DNA from: an uncultured Porphyromonadaceae bacterium
Lineage (GTDB): Bacteria > Bacteroidota > Bacteroidia > Bacteroidales > Muribaculaceae
Direction: 5' to 3'
Length of the DNA: 8,473 nucleotides
Assembly: GCA_905193485.1 (NCBI GenBank)
Contig: CAJJOX010000090.1
Location: 1-8,473, forward strand
In this document: positions 1 through 6,179 of the stretch, piece by piece
How positions within the stretch are numbered: the first letter of the stretch is position 1
Layout of the letters: each line of letters begins with the position of its first letter
Position numbers and translations under genes: made by a program
The notes under the pieces: generated by a model
What the model saw: the letters and a program-made list of their open reading frames with translations, nothing else
Database searches by the model: none
What the model was told of the DNA's origin: nothing

Positions 1-1
1 G

Positions 2-706
2 GCGCAGCAGCGCTATCGCATTGCCGATACGTTGAATCAATGCGAAGTCTACCTCACTTTGAGCACGTCGGCGCAATGGCCTGAGAAACTCGGCGATTAC
101 GATCTCTCTGTGCTGCATGATTCGATCGTTGCCCGTATGTATGACAAAAAAGCCGGCGATAAGAGCATCGACAAGCTCATGACCGCCTACGTCAATGACG
201 CTGCGGCATATGAGCTGGGCACGGAGATCACGGCAATCGATAGTGTGCCCTCAGAATCGGCGTATAACAATGAATATTACAGCCAGTGCGATCTGTCGAT
301 GCTGGAGGTCAATGAAGGCATGGCGACATTTGATGTGTCAATGGAGCAATATATGGGCGGCGCGCATCCCATGTGGGCTTCATGGCCTTTCACCTACGAC
401 CTTAAGGCCGGACGCATTGTCACTGTCGCTTACCTTTTCAGGCCGGGCTATGAATCACGGCTTATCGACGAGTTGAAACAAACCGTCGCCGCACAGCTCA
501 ATCTGACGGTGCCGCAGCTCGAATCCTCAATGTTCACTCCGGAGATGCCCGTTTCCGATATCGTGTTCATCCGCGACGGACAGATAGTGTTTCATTATAA
601 TCCCTACGACATCCTCCCTTACAGTTACGGCGCGATCGATGCCGCCATATCACCTTACGGCATCAGGGATATCCTGACCCCGGCCGCGCAGAAACTACTC
701 GACTGA
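2..706 (+). CDS. DUF3298 domain protein, C-terminal part (5' end outside window)
   Basis: The reading frame is open from base 2 with no stop upstream, so the gene begins before the window; the TTG at 32 is an internal Leu codon rather than a credible start. About 234 residues are visible. Counting from the codon at 32, a YMGGAHPMW segment lies at 107-115, followed by the DUF3298 core (about 135-218) with the strands around DIVFIRDGQIVFHYNPYDILPY and the conserved Tyr/Gly-rich end (YSYGAIDAAISPYGI). Family knowledge: DUF3298 is often paired with an N-terminal DUF4163 domain in exported or anchored proteins such as RsiV of Bacillus, and is common in Bacteroidota as exported proteins of unknown role. 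The signal peptide or lipobox and any DUF4163 domain would lie in the missing N-terminus. The gene ends in TGA and converges on trpS. No biochemical function can be assigned. Confidence 0.8.
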   Translation, partial: AQQRYRIADTLNQCEVYLTLSTSAQWPEKLGDYDLSVLHDSIVARMYDKKAGDKSIDKLMTAYVNDAAAYELGTEITAIDSVPSESAYNNEYYSQCDLSMLEVNEGMATFDVSMEQYMGGAHPMWASWPFTYDLKAGRIVTVAYLFRPGYESRLIDELKQTVAAQLNLTVPQLESSMFTPEMPVSDIVFIRDGQIVFHYNPYDILPYSYGAIDAAISPYGIRDILTPAAQKLLD

Positions 707-759
707 CCGCATATATTCCCATGCCGTCGCTGACGGTCGGTCATCGTCCGGTTTATGGC

Positions 760-800
760 AAAAACAATCCGGGCTCTCCATGATACGAGAGTCCGGATTG
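760..800 (-). terminator. Rho-independent terminator of trpS
   Basis: A 14-bp stem (765-778 caatccgggctctc pairing with 787-800 gagagtccggattg, with one G-T wobble) closes an 8-nt loop at 779-786. Read on the minus strand the stem is followed at once by five T residues (760-764 are AAAAA on the plus strand). It begins about 34 nt after the trpS stop codon. On the plus strand the sequence after the stem is not T-rich, so it acts mainly for trpS and only possibly for the converging DUF3298 gene. Confidence 0.85.
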
Positions 801-833
801 TCGTATGTCGGGAAACCGAATGCTGCGGAGGCT

Positions 834-1898
834 TTAATAAAATTTGCGTATGCCCATCACTTCGCGGGCTTCGCGCAATGTCGCGGCAGCGCGTTCGCGT
901 GCACGTTCGGCGCCGATGCGGAGAGCGCGTGCGATGTAGGCGTCATCGTTTCTTATATCCAGAATCCGTTCACGGATGGGCAGCGTCACCTTGAGTATGT
1001 CCTCGGCAAGCTGCTTCTTGAGATCGCCGTAGCGGATCGAACAGTCGGCATAGGCATCGCGATAGTGCTGCACGACGTCGGGTGCCGATGTCAGTTCCAG
1101 AAGCGTGAAAAGATTCTGTATAGGTTCCGAAACGGGCGAGTTAGGTTCTTTGGGCCCTTCGTCGGTGACCGCACGCATCACTTTCTTGCGGAGAGTTTTT
1201 TCATCGTCAATAAGATAGATGCAGTTGCCCTCGCTTTTGCCCATCTTTCCAGAGCCGTCAAGGCCGGGCACTTTCACAGGCTTGCCTCCGAAATCAAAGT
1301 TTGTGGGTTCGGGAAAGAGATCGACTCCATAAAATGAGTTGAAACGGCGTGCAAACCTGCGCGTCAGTTCGAGATGTTGCTCCTGGTCTTTCCCTACGGG
1401 CACCTTGTGGGCTTTCTGGATGAGGATGTCGACGGCCATCAGTGTCGGATAGGTGAGCAGCCCGGCATTCACGCGTTTGTTGGTTTCCGAACCGATGATC
1501 TCGCGTTCGATGTCATCACTGTCGCTTTTGATGCCGAGCGCTTTGCGGGCTTTGTCCTTGAATGAGGCGGTGCGCATGAGTTCACCGATGCCCACATGCA
1601 TGTTGAGCAGCAGATAGAGTTCCGACACTTCGGGAACGTCGCTCTGTACGAAAATGGTGGATTTTTCGGGATCGAGTCCTGCCGCGAGATATTCCGTCAC
1701 AATGTTCTTCACATTGACGTGAAGCATGTCGGGATCGGGATTGGTGGTCAGGGCATGGAGGTCGGCGATGAAAAAAAGATTGTCATATTTGTCATCGTCC
1801 TGCATGCGCACGAATTTGCTGAGGGCTCCGTAATAGTTGCCAAGGTGCAGGTTGCCTGTGGCGCGGATGCCACTGAGCACTATTTCTTTTTCGTTCAT
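834..1898 (-). CDS. trpS: Tryptophan--tRNA ligase
   Basis: Encodes a 354-residue class I aminoacyl-tRNA synthetase that activates tryptophan with ATP and charges tRNA-Trp in the cytosol. The class I HIGH signature appears as HLGN at residues 18-21 (GNLHLGNYYGAL), and the KMSKS loop as KMGKS at 218-222 followed by EGN. Other family blocks are FFIADLHALT (42-51), YPTLMAVDILI (150-160) and VGKDQEQHLELTR (168-180). A segment at about 117-142 rich in charged residues (KALGIKSDSDDIEREI) separates the HELMRT-like block (GELMRT) from the AGLLTYP block. Length is close to the usual 330-350. The ATG start gives the family's normal N-terminus just before the HIGH motif. No Shine-Dalgarno is seen upstream, which is A/T-rich as usual in Bacteroidota. 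It lies 71 nt after the outer-membrane barrel gene on the same strand; I see no clear TAnnTTTG promoter in that gap, so read-through from the barrel gene is possible. No T-box or attenuator-like leader was seen. Confidence 0.97.
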   Translation of the reverse strand: MNEKEIVLSGIRATGNLHLGNYYGALSKFVRMQDDDKYDNLFFIADLHALTTNPDPDMLHVNVKNIVTEYLAAGLDPEKSTIFVQSDVPEVSELYLLLNMHVGIGELMRTASFKDKARKALGIKSDSDDIEREIIGSETNKRVNAGLLTYPTLMAVDILIQKAHKVPVGKDQEQHLELTRRFARRFNSFYGVDLFPEPTNFDFGGKPVKVPGLDGSGKMGKSEGNCIYLIDDEKTLRKKVMRAVTDEGPKEPNSPVSEPIQNLFTLLELTSAPDVVQHYRDAYADCSIRYGDLKKQLAEDILKVTLPIRERILDIRNDDAYIARALRIGAERARERAAATLREAREVMGIRKFY

Positions 1899-1969
1899 GA
1901 TATTCGTTGTTATCGTGATGTGATTGTTGTTATTATGTAATGTTGTCGGGCTGTTGTGGCGCGGTCATT

Positions 1970-2734
1970 TCAAAACCGATATCCCACAATGCCGTGAAAA
2001 TAATGGTTGTGGACCGAGGGGTTGATCACGCCGAGCGGGCGCGATGAATTTTTCATGCCGATCTGATAGCTGGCTCCGACCATCAGATGCGGGCCGAAAT
2101 TGACGTATGTCGCCACATGCAGTCCTATGTCGCCGCGGTTATATCCGTTGATAAACGTGGCTCTCGAATGATAATAGTCGGTTTTCACCCGCTCGAGCTG
2201 TGGCACGAGTTCGTCCATCGAGTTGATCTCGGCCCGATAGATGCGCTGTTTCTGGGTGCCTGCGAAGCCATAGGCATAATACATGCCGGCATCCACGCAC
2301 CATCGCACGCTTTTGTCAACGTTGAACCGGAAACTGGCAAAAACCGGAAATGTGGCCACATAGGTGCGGTTATCGAGAAGCACCGAACTCATGCTTGAGT
2401 TGTCGCTGCCAACGACCGTCATGTCTATATTGTAGGAGTTTGTAGTGATGTCGAGGGCCGTGCCGAGGCCCAGCCACTCGCGAAGACCGAACACGGCGCG
2501 AAATCCCGCTCCTATCGATGAGCCGAGATTGACATTGAGATCCTGGATCTGAGAAAATTTCGACTGATAGTTCTGAAACACGGAGCTTGTGCCGCCGATG
2601 GCGTGCACATCGATCTCGATGAGCCGTCTGGCTGGCGAAAAATCAACGAAATCGCCGGCCGATGCAATCTGTCCCGACATTGTGGCCAGAACGATTGCCG
2701 CTGCCTGAAATGCATATCTGAAAAATCTTTTCAT
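1970..2734 (-). CDS. Outer-membrane beta-barrel protein, PorT-like
   Basis: A 254-residue protein when started at the ATG at 2734. It opens with a typical signal peptide: a basic MKRFFR start, a hydrophobic stretch (AFQAAAIVLATM) and an ASA cleavage site near residue 26 before GDFVD. The mature part has alternating, aromatic-rich strands separated by turns (for example MVGASYQIGMKNSS, YVATFPVFASFRF, WCVDAGMYYAYGFAG) and ends in a C-terminal aromatic, GIVGYRF, as outer-membrane barrels do. This resembles the Bacteroidota OMP_b-brl/PorT-like group (roughly an 8-strand barrel), function unknown. A longer open frame begins at 2785, adding 17 residues with no secretion character, but a TAACTTTG -7 element at 2790-2783 would place the transcript start near 2777, inside that extension, so the shorter start is preferred. 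No Shine-Dalgarno is seen. Product class is fairly sure; exact family is inference. Confidence 0.8.
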   Translation of the reverse strand: MKRFFRYAFQAAAIVLATMSGQIASAGDFVDFSPARRLIEIDVHAIGGTSSVFQNYQSKFSQIQDLNVNLGSSIGAGFRAVFGLREWLGLGTALDITTNSYNIDMTVVGSDNSSMSSVLLDNRTYVATFPVFASFRFNVDKSVRWCVDAGMYYAYGFAGTQKQRIYRAEINSMDELVPQLERVKTDYYHSRATFINGYNRGDIGLHVATYVNFGPHLMVGASYQIGMKNSSRPLGVINPSVHNHYFHGIVGYRF

Positions 2735-2782
2735 TGATAACCGATTTTGTGGCTTCTGTGTGATCGGAGCCTTATCAACCGC

Positions 2783-2790
2783 CAAAGTTA
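2783..2790 (-). promoter_or_regulatory. Putative -7 promoter element for the barrel gene
   Basis: On the minus strand this octamer reads TAACTTTG, a perfect match to the Bacteroidota -7 consensus TAnnTTTG. Transcription would start a few bases further on (about 2777), giving a leader of about 43 nt before the ATG at 2734. A matching TTTG at -33 is not found at the expected spacing, where the sequence is simply A/T-rich, so support is weaker than for the divergent promoter. Confidence 0.55.
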
Positions 2791-2813
2791 AGCAAAAATT
2801 CTTGAATATTTAT

Positions 2814-2844
2814 TTTGAACTCCCACAAGCTTGCAGTAACTTTG
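2814..2844 (+). promoter_or_regulatory. Bacteroidota-type promoter (-33/-7) for the YitT gene
   Basis: TTTG at 2814-2817, a 19-nt spacer, then TAACTTTG at 2837-2844 match the Bacteroidota primary sigma factor consensus TTTG-N19-TAnnTTTG exactly. The transcript would start near 2850, leaving a leader of about 60 nt before the ATG at 2909. It is arranged back to back with the -7 element of the barrel gene, 46 nt away. Confidence 0.8.
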
Positions 2845-2908
2845 CCCCAATAGGAGCGATTGACCGCGCCATATCTTTTTTGACATCAACACGAAACTGT
2901 TTCCTGCA

Positions 2909-3892
2909 ATGAAAATTGACAAAAACAATCTTTGGGTTTCGGCCCGCGACTATGTCTTCATCACGTTCGGCATATTCCTGTTCGCTTTCGGATTCTCGGC
3001 TTTCATCTTTCAGGAAAAGGTCGTGATCGGCGGTGTCGCCGGCCTTGGCACAATGATCTATTTTGTGACCGAAAAATGGTTTGGCTACGGTGTGCCGGTC
3101 GCTATCTCGCAGTATGTGCTCAATCTTATCCTGCTGGCGATTGCCTATCGTATCGTGGGGCGTCAGTTTGTGCTTCGCACTATTTTCGGCGCCACGGTTA
3201 TTTCGTTGGCCATCGGCATCCTCACGCCGCTGTTTCACGGCCCCGTGGTTCAGGGACAGCCGTTTATGAACGTGATTATCGGCGCCCTCATGTGCGGCAT
3301 AGGGCTCGGCATCTCGTTTACCCACAACGGCAGCACGGGCGGCACTGACGTCGTGGCCGCCATGGTGTCGAAACGCTCCAATGTCAGCATCGGACGCACA
3401 ATGCTGTATGTCGACATGTGCATCATCTCGTCATCCTATCTCGTGCTGCACAACATCGACACGGTGGTTTACGGTTTCGTTGTGCTTGTCATCACCTCGT
3501 TCATGGCCGATATGGTCATCAACACCAACCGTCAGGCCGTGCAGTTCATCATTTTCTCACCCCATTGGGAGGAAATAGCCACGGCAATAAACAATGAGGC
3601 CAAACGCGGATGTACGGTTCTCAACGGCATGGGATGGTATTCGAAACACGATGTGAAAATCCTGTTGGTGATGTGTCGCAAGATCGAGTCAGTTACCATC
3701 TTCCGTATCATCAAGAGCATTGATGAAAACGCATTCATCACGCAGGCCAACGTCAACGGGGTCTATGGCAAGGGCTTCGATGCCATGAAGCTTAAGGTCA
3801 AGCCACGCCATCACACTGATGAGGAGGCCGCCCTGCCGGATGCGTCACACTCCAATCCGTCGCGCGACCGGGTTCAAGACGATATGCAGTAA
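2909..3892 (+). CDS. YitT family integral membrane protein (DUF161 + DUF2179)
   Basis: A 327-residue inner-membrane protein. Hydrophobic segments are visible at about 15-36, 38-53, 63-82, 90-108, 119-137, 165-183 and 186-204, an arrangement typical of YitT_membrane (PF02588) proteins. The family signature GSTGGTD is at 141-147 (HNGSTGGTDVVAAM), and the conserved VVIGGVAGLGT stretch at 38-48 fits the first repeat. A soluble C-terminal DUF2179 domain spans about 218-292, including GCTVLNGMGWYS (234-245) and VNGVYGKGFD (282-291). The last 30 or so residues form a charged, unstructured-looking tail. Family knowledge: widespread in Firmicutes and Bacteroidota; transport substrate not established. 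The ATG is chosen because the first membrane segment follows after a normal short cytoplasmic start, and it lies about 60 nt after a good promoter. No Shine-Dalgarno is seen. The following short SDR-like gene begins 16 nt after the stop, so the two are probably cotranscribed. Confidence 0.92.
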   Translation: MKIDKNNLWVSARDYVFITFGIFLFAFGFSAFIFQEKVVIGGVAGLGTMIYFVTEKWFGYGVPVAISQYVLNLILLAIAYRIVGRQFVLRTIFGATVISLAIGILTPLFHGPVVQGQPFMNVIIGALMCGIGLGISFTHNGSTGGTDVVAAMVSKRSNVSIGRTMLYVDMCIISSSYLVLHNIDTVVYGFVVLVITSFMADMVINTNRQAVQFIIFSPHWEEIATAINNEAKRGCTVLNGMGWYSKHDVKILLVMCRKIESVTIFRIIKSIDENAFITQANVNGVYGKGFDAMKLKVKPRHHTDEEAALPDASHSNPSRDRVQDDMQ

Positions 3893-3908
3893 CCTTTTCC
3901 CCGACGCG

Positions 3909-4328
3909 ATGGCCGATAACTATCTCGAAAAGCGTATGGATGATTTCCGCCGGGGCATGAAGCCGTCACGCCGTAGCGGATTGCTCCCGTTGAAGCCGGC
4001 GGCTACCGGCCTGCGGGCATTCGTCATCGGTGCCGAAGCGGTGTCGGGCGCGGCTGCCGTGTCGGCTCTTAGAGAGGCCGGCTGGCAGGTGGCGTTCACG
4101 CATGCCGATATGAAGTCAGGCCGTGCCCTGGCGCAGTCGTCAGGCGCCCAGCACCATCCGGTCGACCCTGCGGATGCCGAAGCGCTGGAGCGGTCAGTCG
4201 GGCTGATCGTCAGACGCTGGGGAGCCATCGATCTTGTCTTGTGTTTCAGCGCTCAGGCTCAGGCTGTCGTGGCCGACATTATGAAATCCCGAAAAATACC
4301 CGTTATCTTTTGCGGTGATTGCCGCTGA
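3909..4328 (+). CDS. Short Rossmann/SDR-like protein, half length
   Basis: A 139-residue protein beginning MADNYLEKRMDDFRRG; this start at 3909 lies 16 nt after the YitT stop. The frame extends upstream to 3819 but that part overlaps YitT coding sequence and looks unlike protein. After a basic N-terminal arm, residues 36-110 follow the start of a short-chain dehydrogenase: a strand and glycine turn (AFVIGAEAVSGAAAVSALREAG, 37-58), a second strand (WQVAFTHAD), an acidic DPADAEALE region (86-94) equivalent to the SDR DVtd segment, and RRWGAIDLVLCFSA (102-115) where SDRs have the iDvlvNNAG strand. The glycine motif is degenerate (no TGxxxGxG), NNAG is missing, and the SDR catalytic Ser and YxxxK half is absent: the protein stops after a short PVIFCGDCR tail and the DNA beyond is coding on the other strand. 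It may be a small divergent NAD-binding-like family or the remnant of a full SDR. Enzymatic activity is unlikely. Its 3' end overlaps the EFR1 gene by 26 bp. Confidence 0.65.
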   Translation: MADNYLEKRMDDFRRGMKPSRRSGLLPLKPAATGLRAFVIGAEAVSGAAAVSALREAGWQVAFTHADMKSGRALAQSSGAQHHPVDPADAEALERSVGLIVRRWGAIDLVLCFSAQAQAVVADIMKSRKIPVIFCGDCR

Positions 4329-5088
4329 TGTAAGTAAGTGAGCCTTGCCATTGTCCTTTGTGTGTGGTTCGTTTCCCGTAAGCCACCGCATGTCGCGGAC
4401 ACACGTGATAGCATCCGAGGCACATCGTGCAGCGTCCGCCCCATAGCGGAGATCCGGATTCGTCGGCCACTATGTTTTTCTCGGGGCATACAGCAGTGCA
4501 TCGTCCGCACCCCACACATGCGTCTGTGGCATGGAAGGGGCGGGGAGAGGTGAGGAAACGCATAAAAAGCGGATAGATGACATAGGTCTTCAGCCATGCG
4601 CATTTGCCACGGTACACGTTGTCGATCGGCGATGAGCATTTGATGGCATGGGCAATTTCCCTGACTCGGCCGGGCATTGCCGCCATCTTGCCGGATGCGA
4701 CCGTGTCCGTATCCGTATCGAAGCCCGGAAGCAGCACGTAGGTGTTGGGCATGAATACCGAATGGGCCGCTACGGCCTGCCAGTTGCGCCGCTTCATGTC
4801 GCGCCGCCATTGCCGGTGGGCGAGCCCGCAGTCGTCACCGCATGTGAGCACAAGGAAATGTTTCAGTCTGTCGGCATGTGCGATGTCGGCTTCGCGAATA
4901 AACTTCCTGACAATTTTCGGCATGCCCCAGCTGTGCACTGGCATAACCCATATGATGCGTTTTTCGTCGGCTTCCGGTTGGCGTGTCAGGCCGTCGCGGC
5001 GAAGCATCGCGGTTTTCTCGCCGAGAACCGTGGCGAGTTCGCCGGCCACACGGCCACTGTTGCCTGTGCCTGTGAAACAAATGATCAT
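4303..5088 (-). CDS. EFR1-family flavodoxin/ferredoxin fusion protein
   Basis: A 261-residue cytosolic redox protein. The N-terminus IICFTGTGNSG (2-12) is the flavodoxin phosphate-binding loop that holds FMN, and the first ~150 residues follow a flavodoxin-like alpha/beta pattern (RIIWVMPVHSWGMP, 44-57; FLVLTCGDDCG, 78-88). The C-terminus has a bacterial two-[4Fe-4S] ferredoxin domain with Cys 191/194/197/201 (CVGCGRCTAVCP) and Cys 220/223/226/230 (CTMCLGCYHVCP), both sets complete. The length is normal for the EFR1 family. Family knowledge: electron carriers with no assigned partner; sequence cannot tell which redox partner is used here. The ATG overlaps the stop of the upstream DUF2027-Smr gene as ATGA (5085-5088), so translation is probably coupled. 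Its stop lies inside the convergent SDR-like gene. The tail after the ferredoxin (about 235-261) is basic and variable. No function is implied by the genes upstream, which are not obviously redox related. Confidence 0.92.
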   Translation of the reverse strand: MIICFTGTGNSGRVAGELATVLGEKTAMLRRDGLTRQPEADEKRIIWVMPVHSWGMPKIVRKFIREADIAHADRLKHFLVLTCGDDCGLAHRQWRRDMKRRNWQAVAAHSVFMPNTYVLLPGFDTDTDTVASGKMAAMPGRVREIAHAIKCSSPIDNVYRGKCAWLKTYVIYPLFMRFLTSPRPFHATDACVGCGRCTAVCPEKNIVADESGSPLWGGRCTMCLGCYHVCPRHAVAYGKRTTHKGQWQGSLTYISGNHRKR

Positions 5089-6179
5089 CTTATGGTTACC
5101 TGTGTGGCTCCGAATCCATATTCATGGAATGATGCGTCCTGCACATCGTGACCTTTATAACGGTGAGAAAGTTCTTTCATGATGGCGTTGCGGAGAACGC
5201 CTTCGCCTTTGCCGTGTATGAACACTATTTTCTGCCCGTGGTTTTTCAGGTTTTCGTCCATCACACGTGAGAATTCGTCGATTTGCAGATTGAGCATGTC
5301 GGCATTGCTGAGTCCGCGGGTGTTGTCGACAAGTTCCGCGATGTGGAGGTCGACCACGATGGTGTCGCCGCGGCGGTCCTGCCGCGCCTGTTTTTTCACT
5401 ACGCGTTTGCGTGGTTGCCGGTCGGCTCTTACTTTGGCGCGCAAAGCTTCCTCGACGGCTGTGGGATTGACTGTTGCCTGACGGTGCGGCGCATCGTTTT
5501 TGACCAGGTCGAAAGCGATTACGGGGGTGTCGAAATAGATGTTGTCGCGGAAGCAATGAAGCTTGGCGAATTTGGTGGTGTCCATCGAAAATTCCACTGA
5601 AACAGGCGCTTTGAGCGCGAAAGTGCGGTCTTTCTTGAATGCGATGTACTGGAATGCCACACGGTCGATCGAAGGCAGATCGGCGGTGGTGAGTTCTTCA
5701 AGAAACACCTGGATGTTCGGCTCGACAATTCCGGCGTAGCGGGTCACCCAACCATCCGTTTCATTGCTGCGGGTAAGATAGGTGAAATAAAGATAATAGT
5801 TGGAGTCGTTCACCACGTATGTGTCGAATGTGCTCGTCGACAGCTGTTTGAGATCTTTTGGTTCATAAGCGAGCACTATGTTGAGCTTGTTGCCTTCCGG
5901 AGTTTCCTCTATCGGAAGCTCGTCGGGCTGCACGGCGGCTGCGGTGGGCTGAGGCGTTTCTTTGACAAACTGTGGTTTTGCTTTCGGAGCGACTGCCGGC
6001 GCTGCCTCCGGTTTGGGCGCTGCTGTCTGGGCATGCCCTACGACCACACATTCGCGCACGAGCACCGGTGTTTCAAAGCCGTCCTCGTCTTCCACATATG
6101 CGATGTTCTCTTTTATTCTCACTACGCGTCCCCCGCCTGTGGTGTTGAGGAAACGCACTATATCGCCTGTCTGTATCAT
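5085..6179 (-). CDS. DUF2027 domain protein with C-terminal Smr domain
   Basis: A 364-residue protein with a recognisable Bacteroidota architecture. Residues 1-48 form a small beta-rich N-terminal module (GDIVRFLNTTGGGRVVRI, then YVEDEDGFETPVLVRECVVV), resembling the SH3-like start of DUF2027 proteins. A Pro/Ala-rich linker follows at 49-96. The DUF2027 beta-sandwich core covers about 97-245 (NIVLAYEPKDLKQL, YYLYFTYLTR, RVAFQYIAFKK). A very basic stretch sits at about 250-272 (RKRVVKKQARQDRRG), then an Smr domain at about 273-364 with the DLH motif at 277-279 and HGKGEGVLR at 322-330. Family knowledge: Smr domains, as in MutS2 and SmrA/B, are nucleic-acid binding and often nucleases; DUF2027 function is unknown. 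The basic linker next to Smr fits nucleic-acid contact (inference). Its ATG overlaps the tricorn stop (ATGA, 6176-6179), and its stop overlaps the EFR1 start, so it is the middle of a coupled trio. Confidence 0.9.
   Translation of the reverse strand: MIQTGDIVRFLNTTGGGRVVRIKENIAYVEDEDGFETPVLVRECVVVGHAQTAAPKPEAAPAVAPKAKPQFVKETPQPTAAAVQPDELPIEETPEGNKLNIVLAYEPKDLKQLSTSTFDTYVVNDSNYYLYFTYLTRSNETDGWVTRYAGIVEPNIQVFLEELTTADLPSIDRVAFQYIAFKKDRTFALKAPVSVEFSMDTTKFAKLHCFRDNIYFDTPVIAFDLVKNDAPHRQATVNPTAVEEALRAKVRADRQPRKRVVKKQARQDRRGDTIVVDLHIAELVDNTRGLSNADMLNLQIDEFSRVMDENLKNHGQKIVFIHGKGEGVLRNAIMKELSHRYKGHDVQDASFHEYGFGATQVTIR

Noticed and set aside
724..736. Short inverted repeat (ccgtc/gacgg) after the DUF3298 stop
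   Set aside because: Only 5 bp with a 3-nt loop and no T-tract after it; too weak to call a terminator for the plus-strand gene.
780..1337. 185-residue open frame on the plus strand opposite trpS
   Set aside because: It starts in the trpS terminator hairpin and is antisense to conserved synthetase motifs, including the KMGKS region; no family resemblance.
1899..1969. Possible trpS leader, T-box or attenuator
   Set aside because: The 71-nt gap is A/T-rich and simple, with no stem-loop series, no Trp-rich leader peptide and no T-box-like sequence visible.
2810..3325. 171-residue open frame on the minus strand over the YitT gene
   Set aside because: It is antisense to a clear membrane protein gene, is rich in His/Asp/Lys/Arg with no recognisable domain, and runs through the YitT promoter. 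It is a codon-usage shadow.
4259..4810. 183-residue frame on the minus strand in another register of the EFR1 gene
   Set aside because: The EFR1 frame carries both cysteine clusters, so this His/Arg/Cys-rich frame is a shadow.
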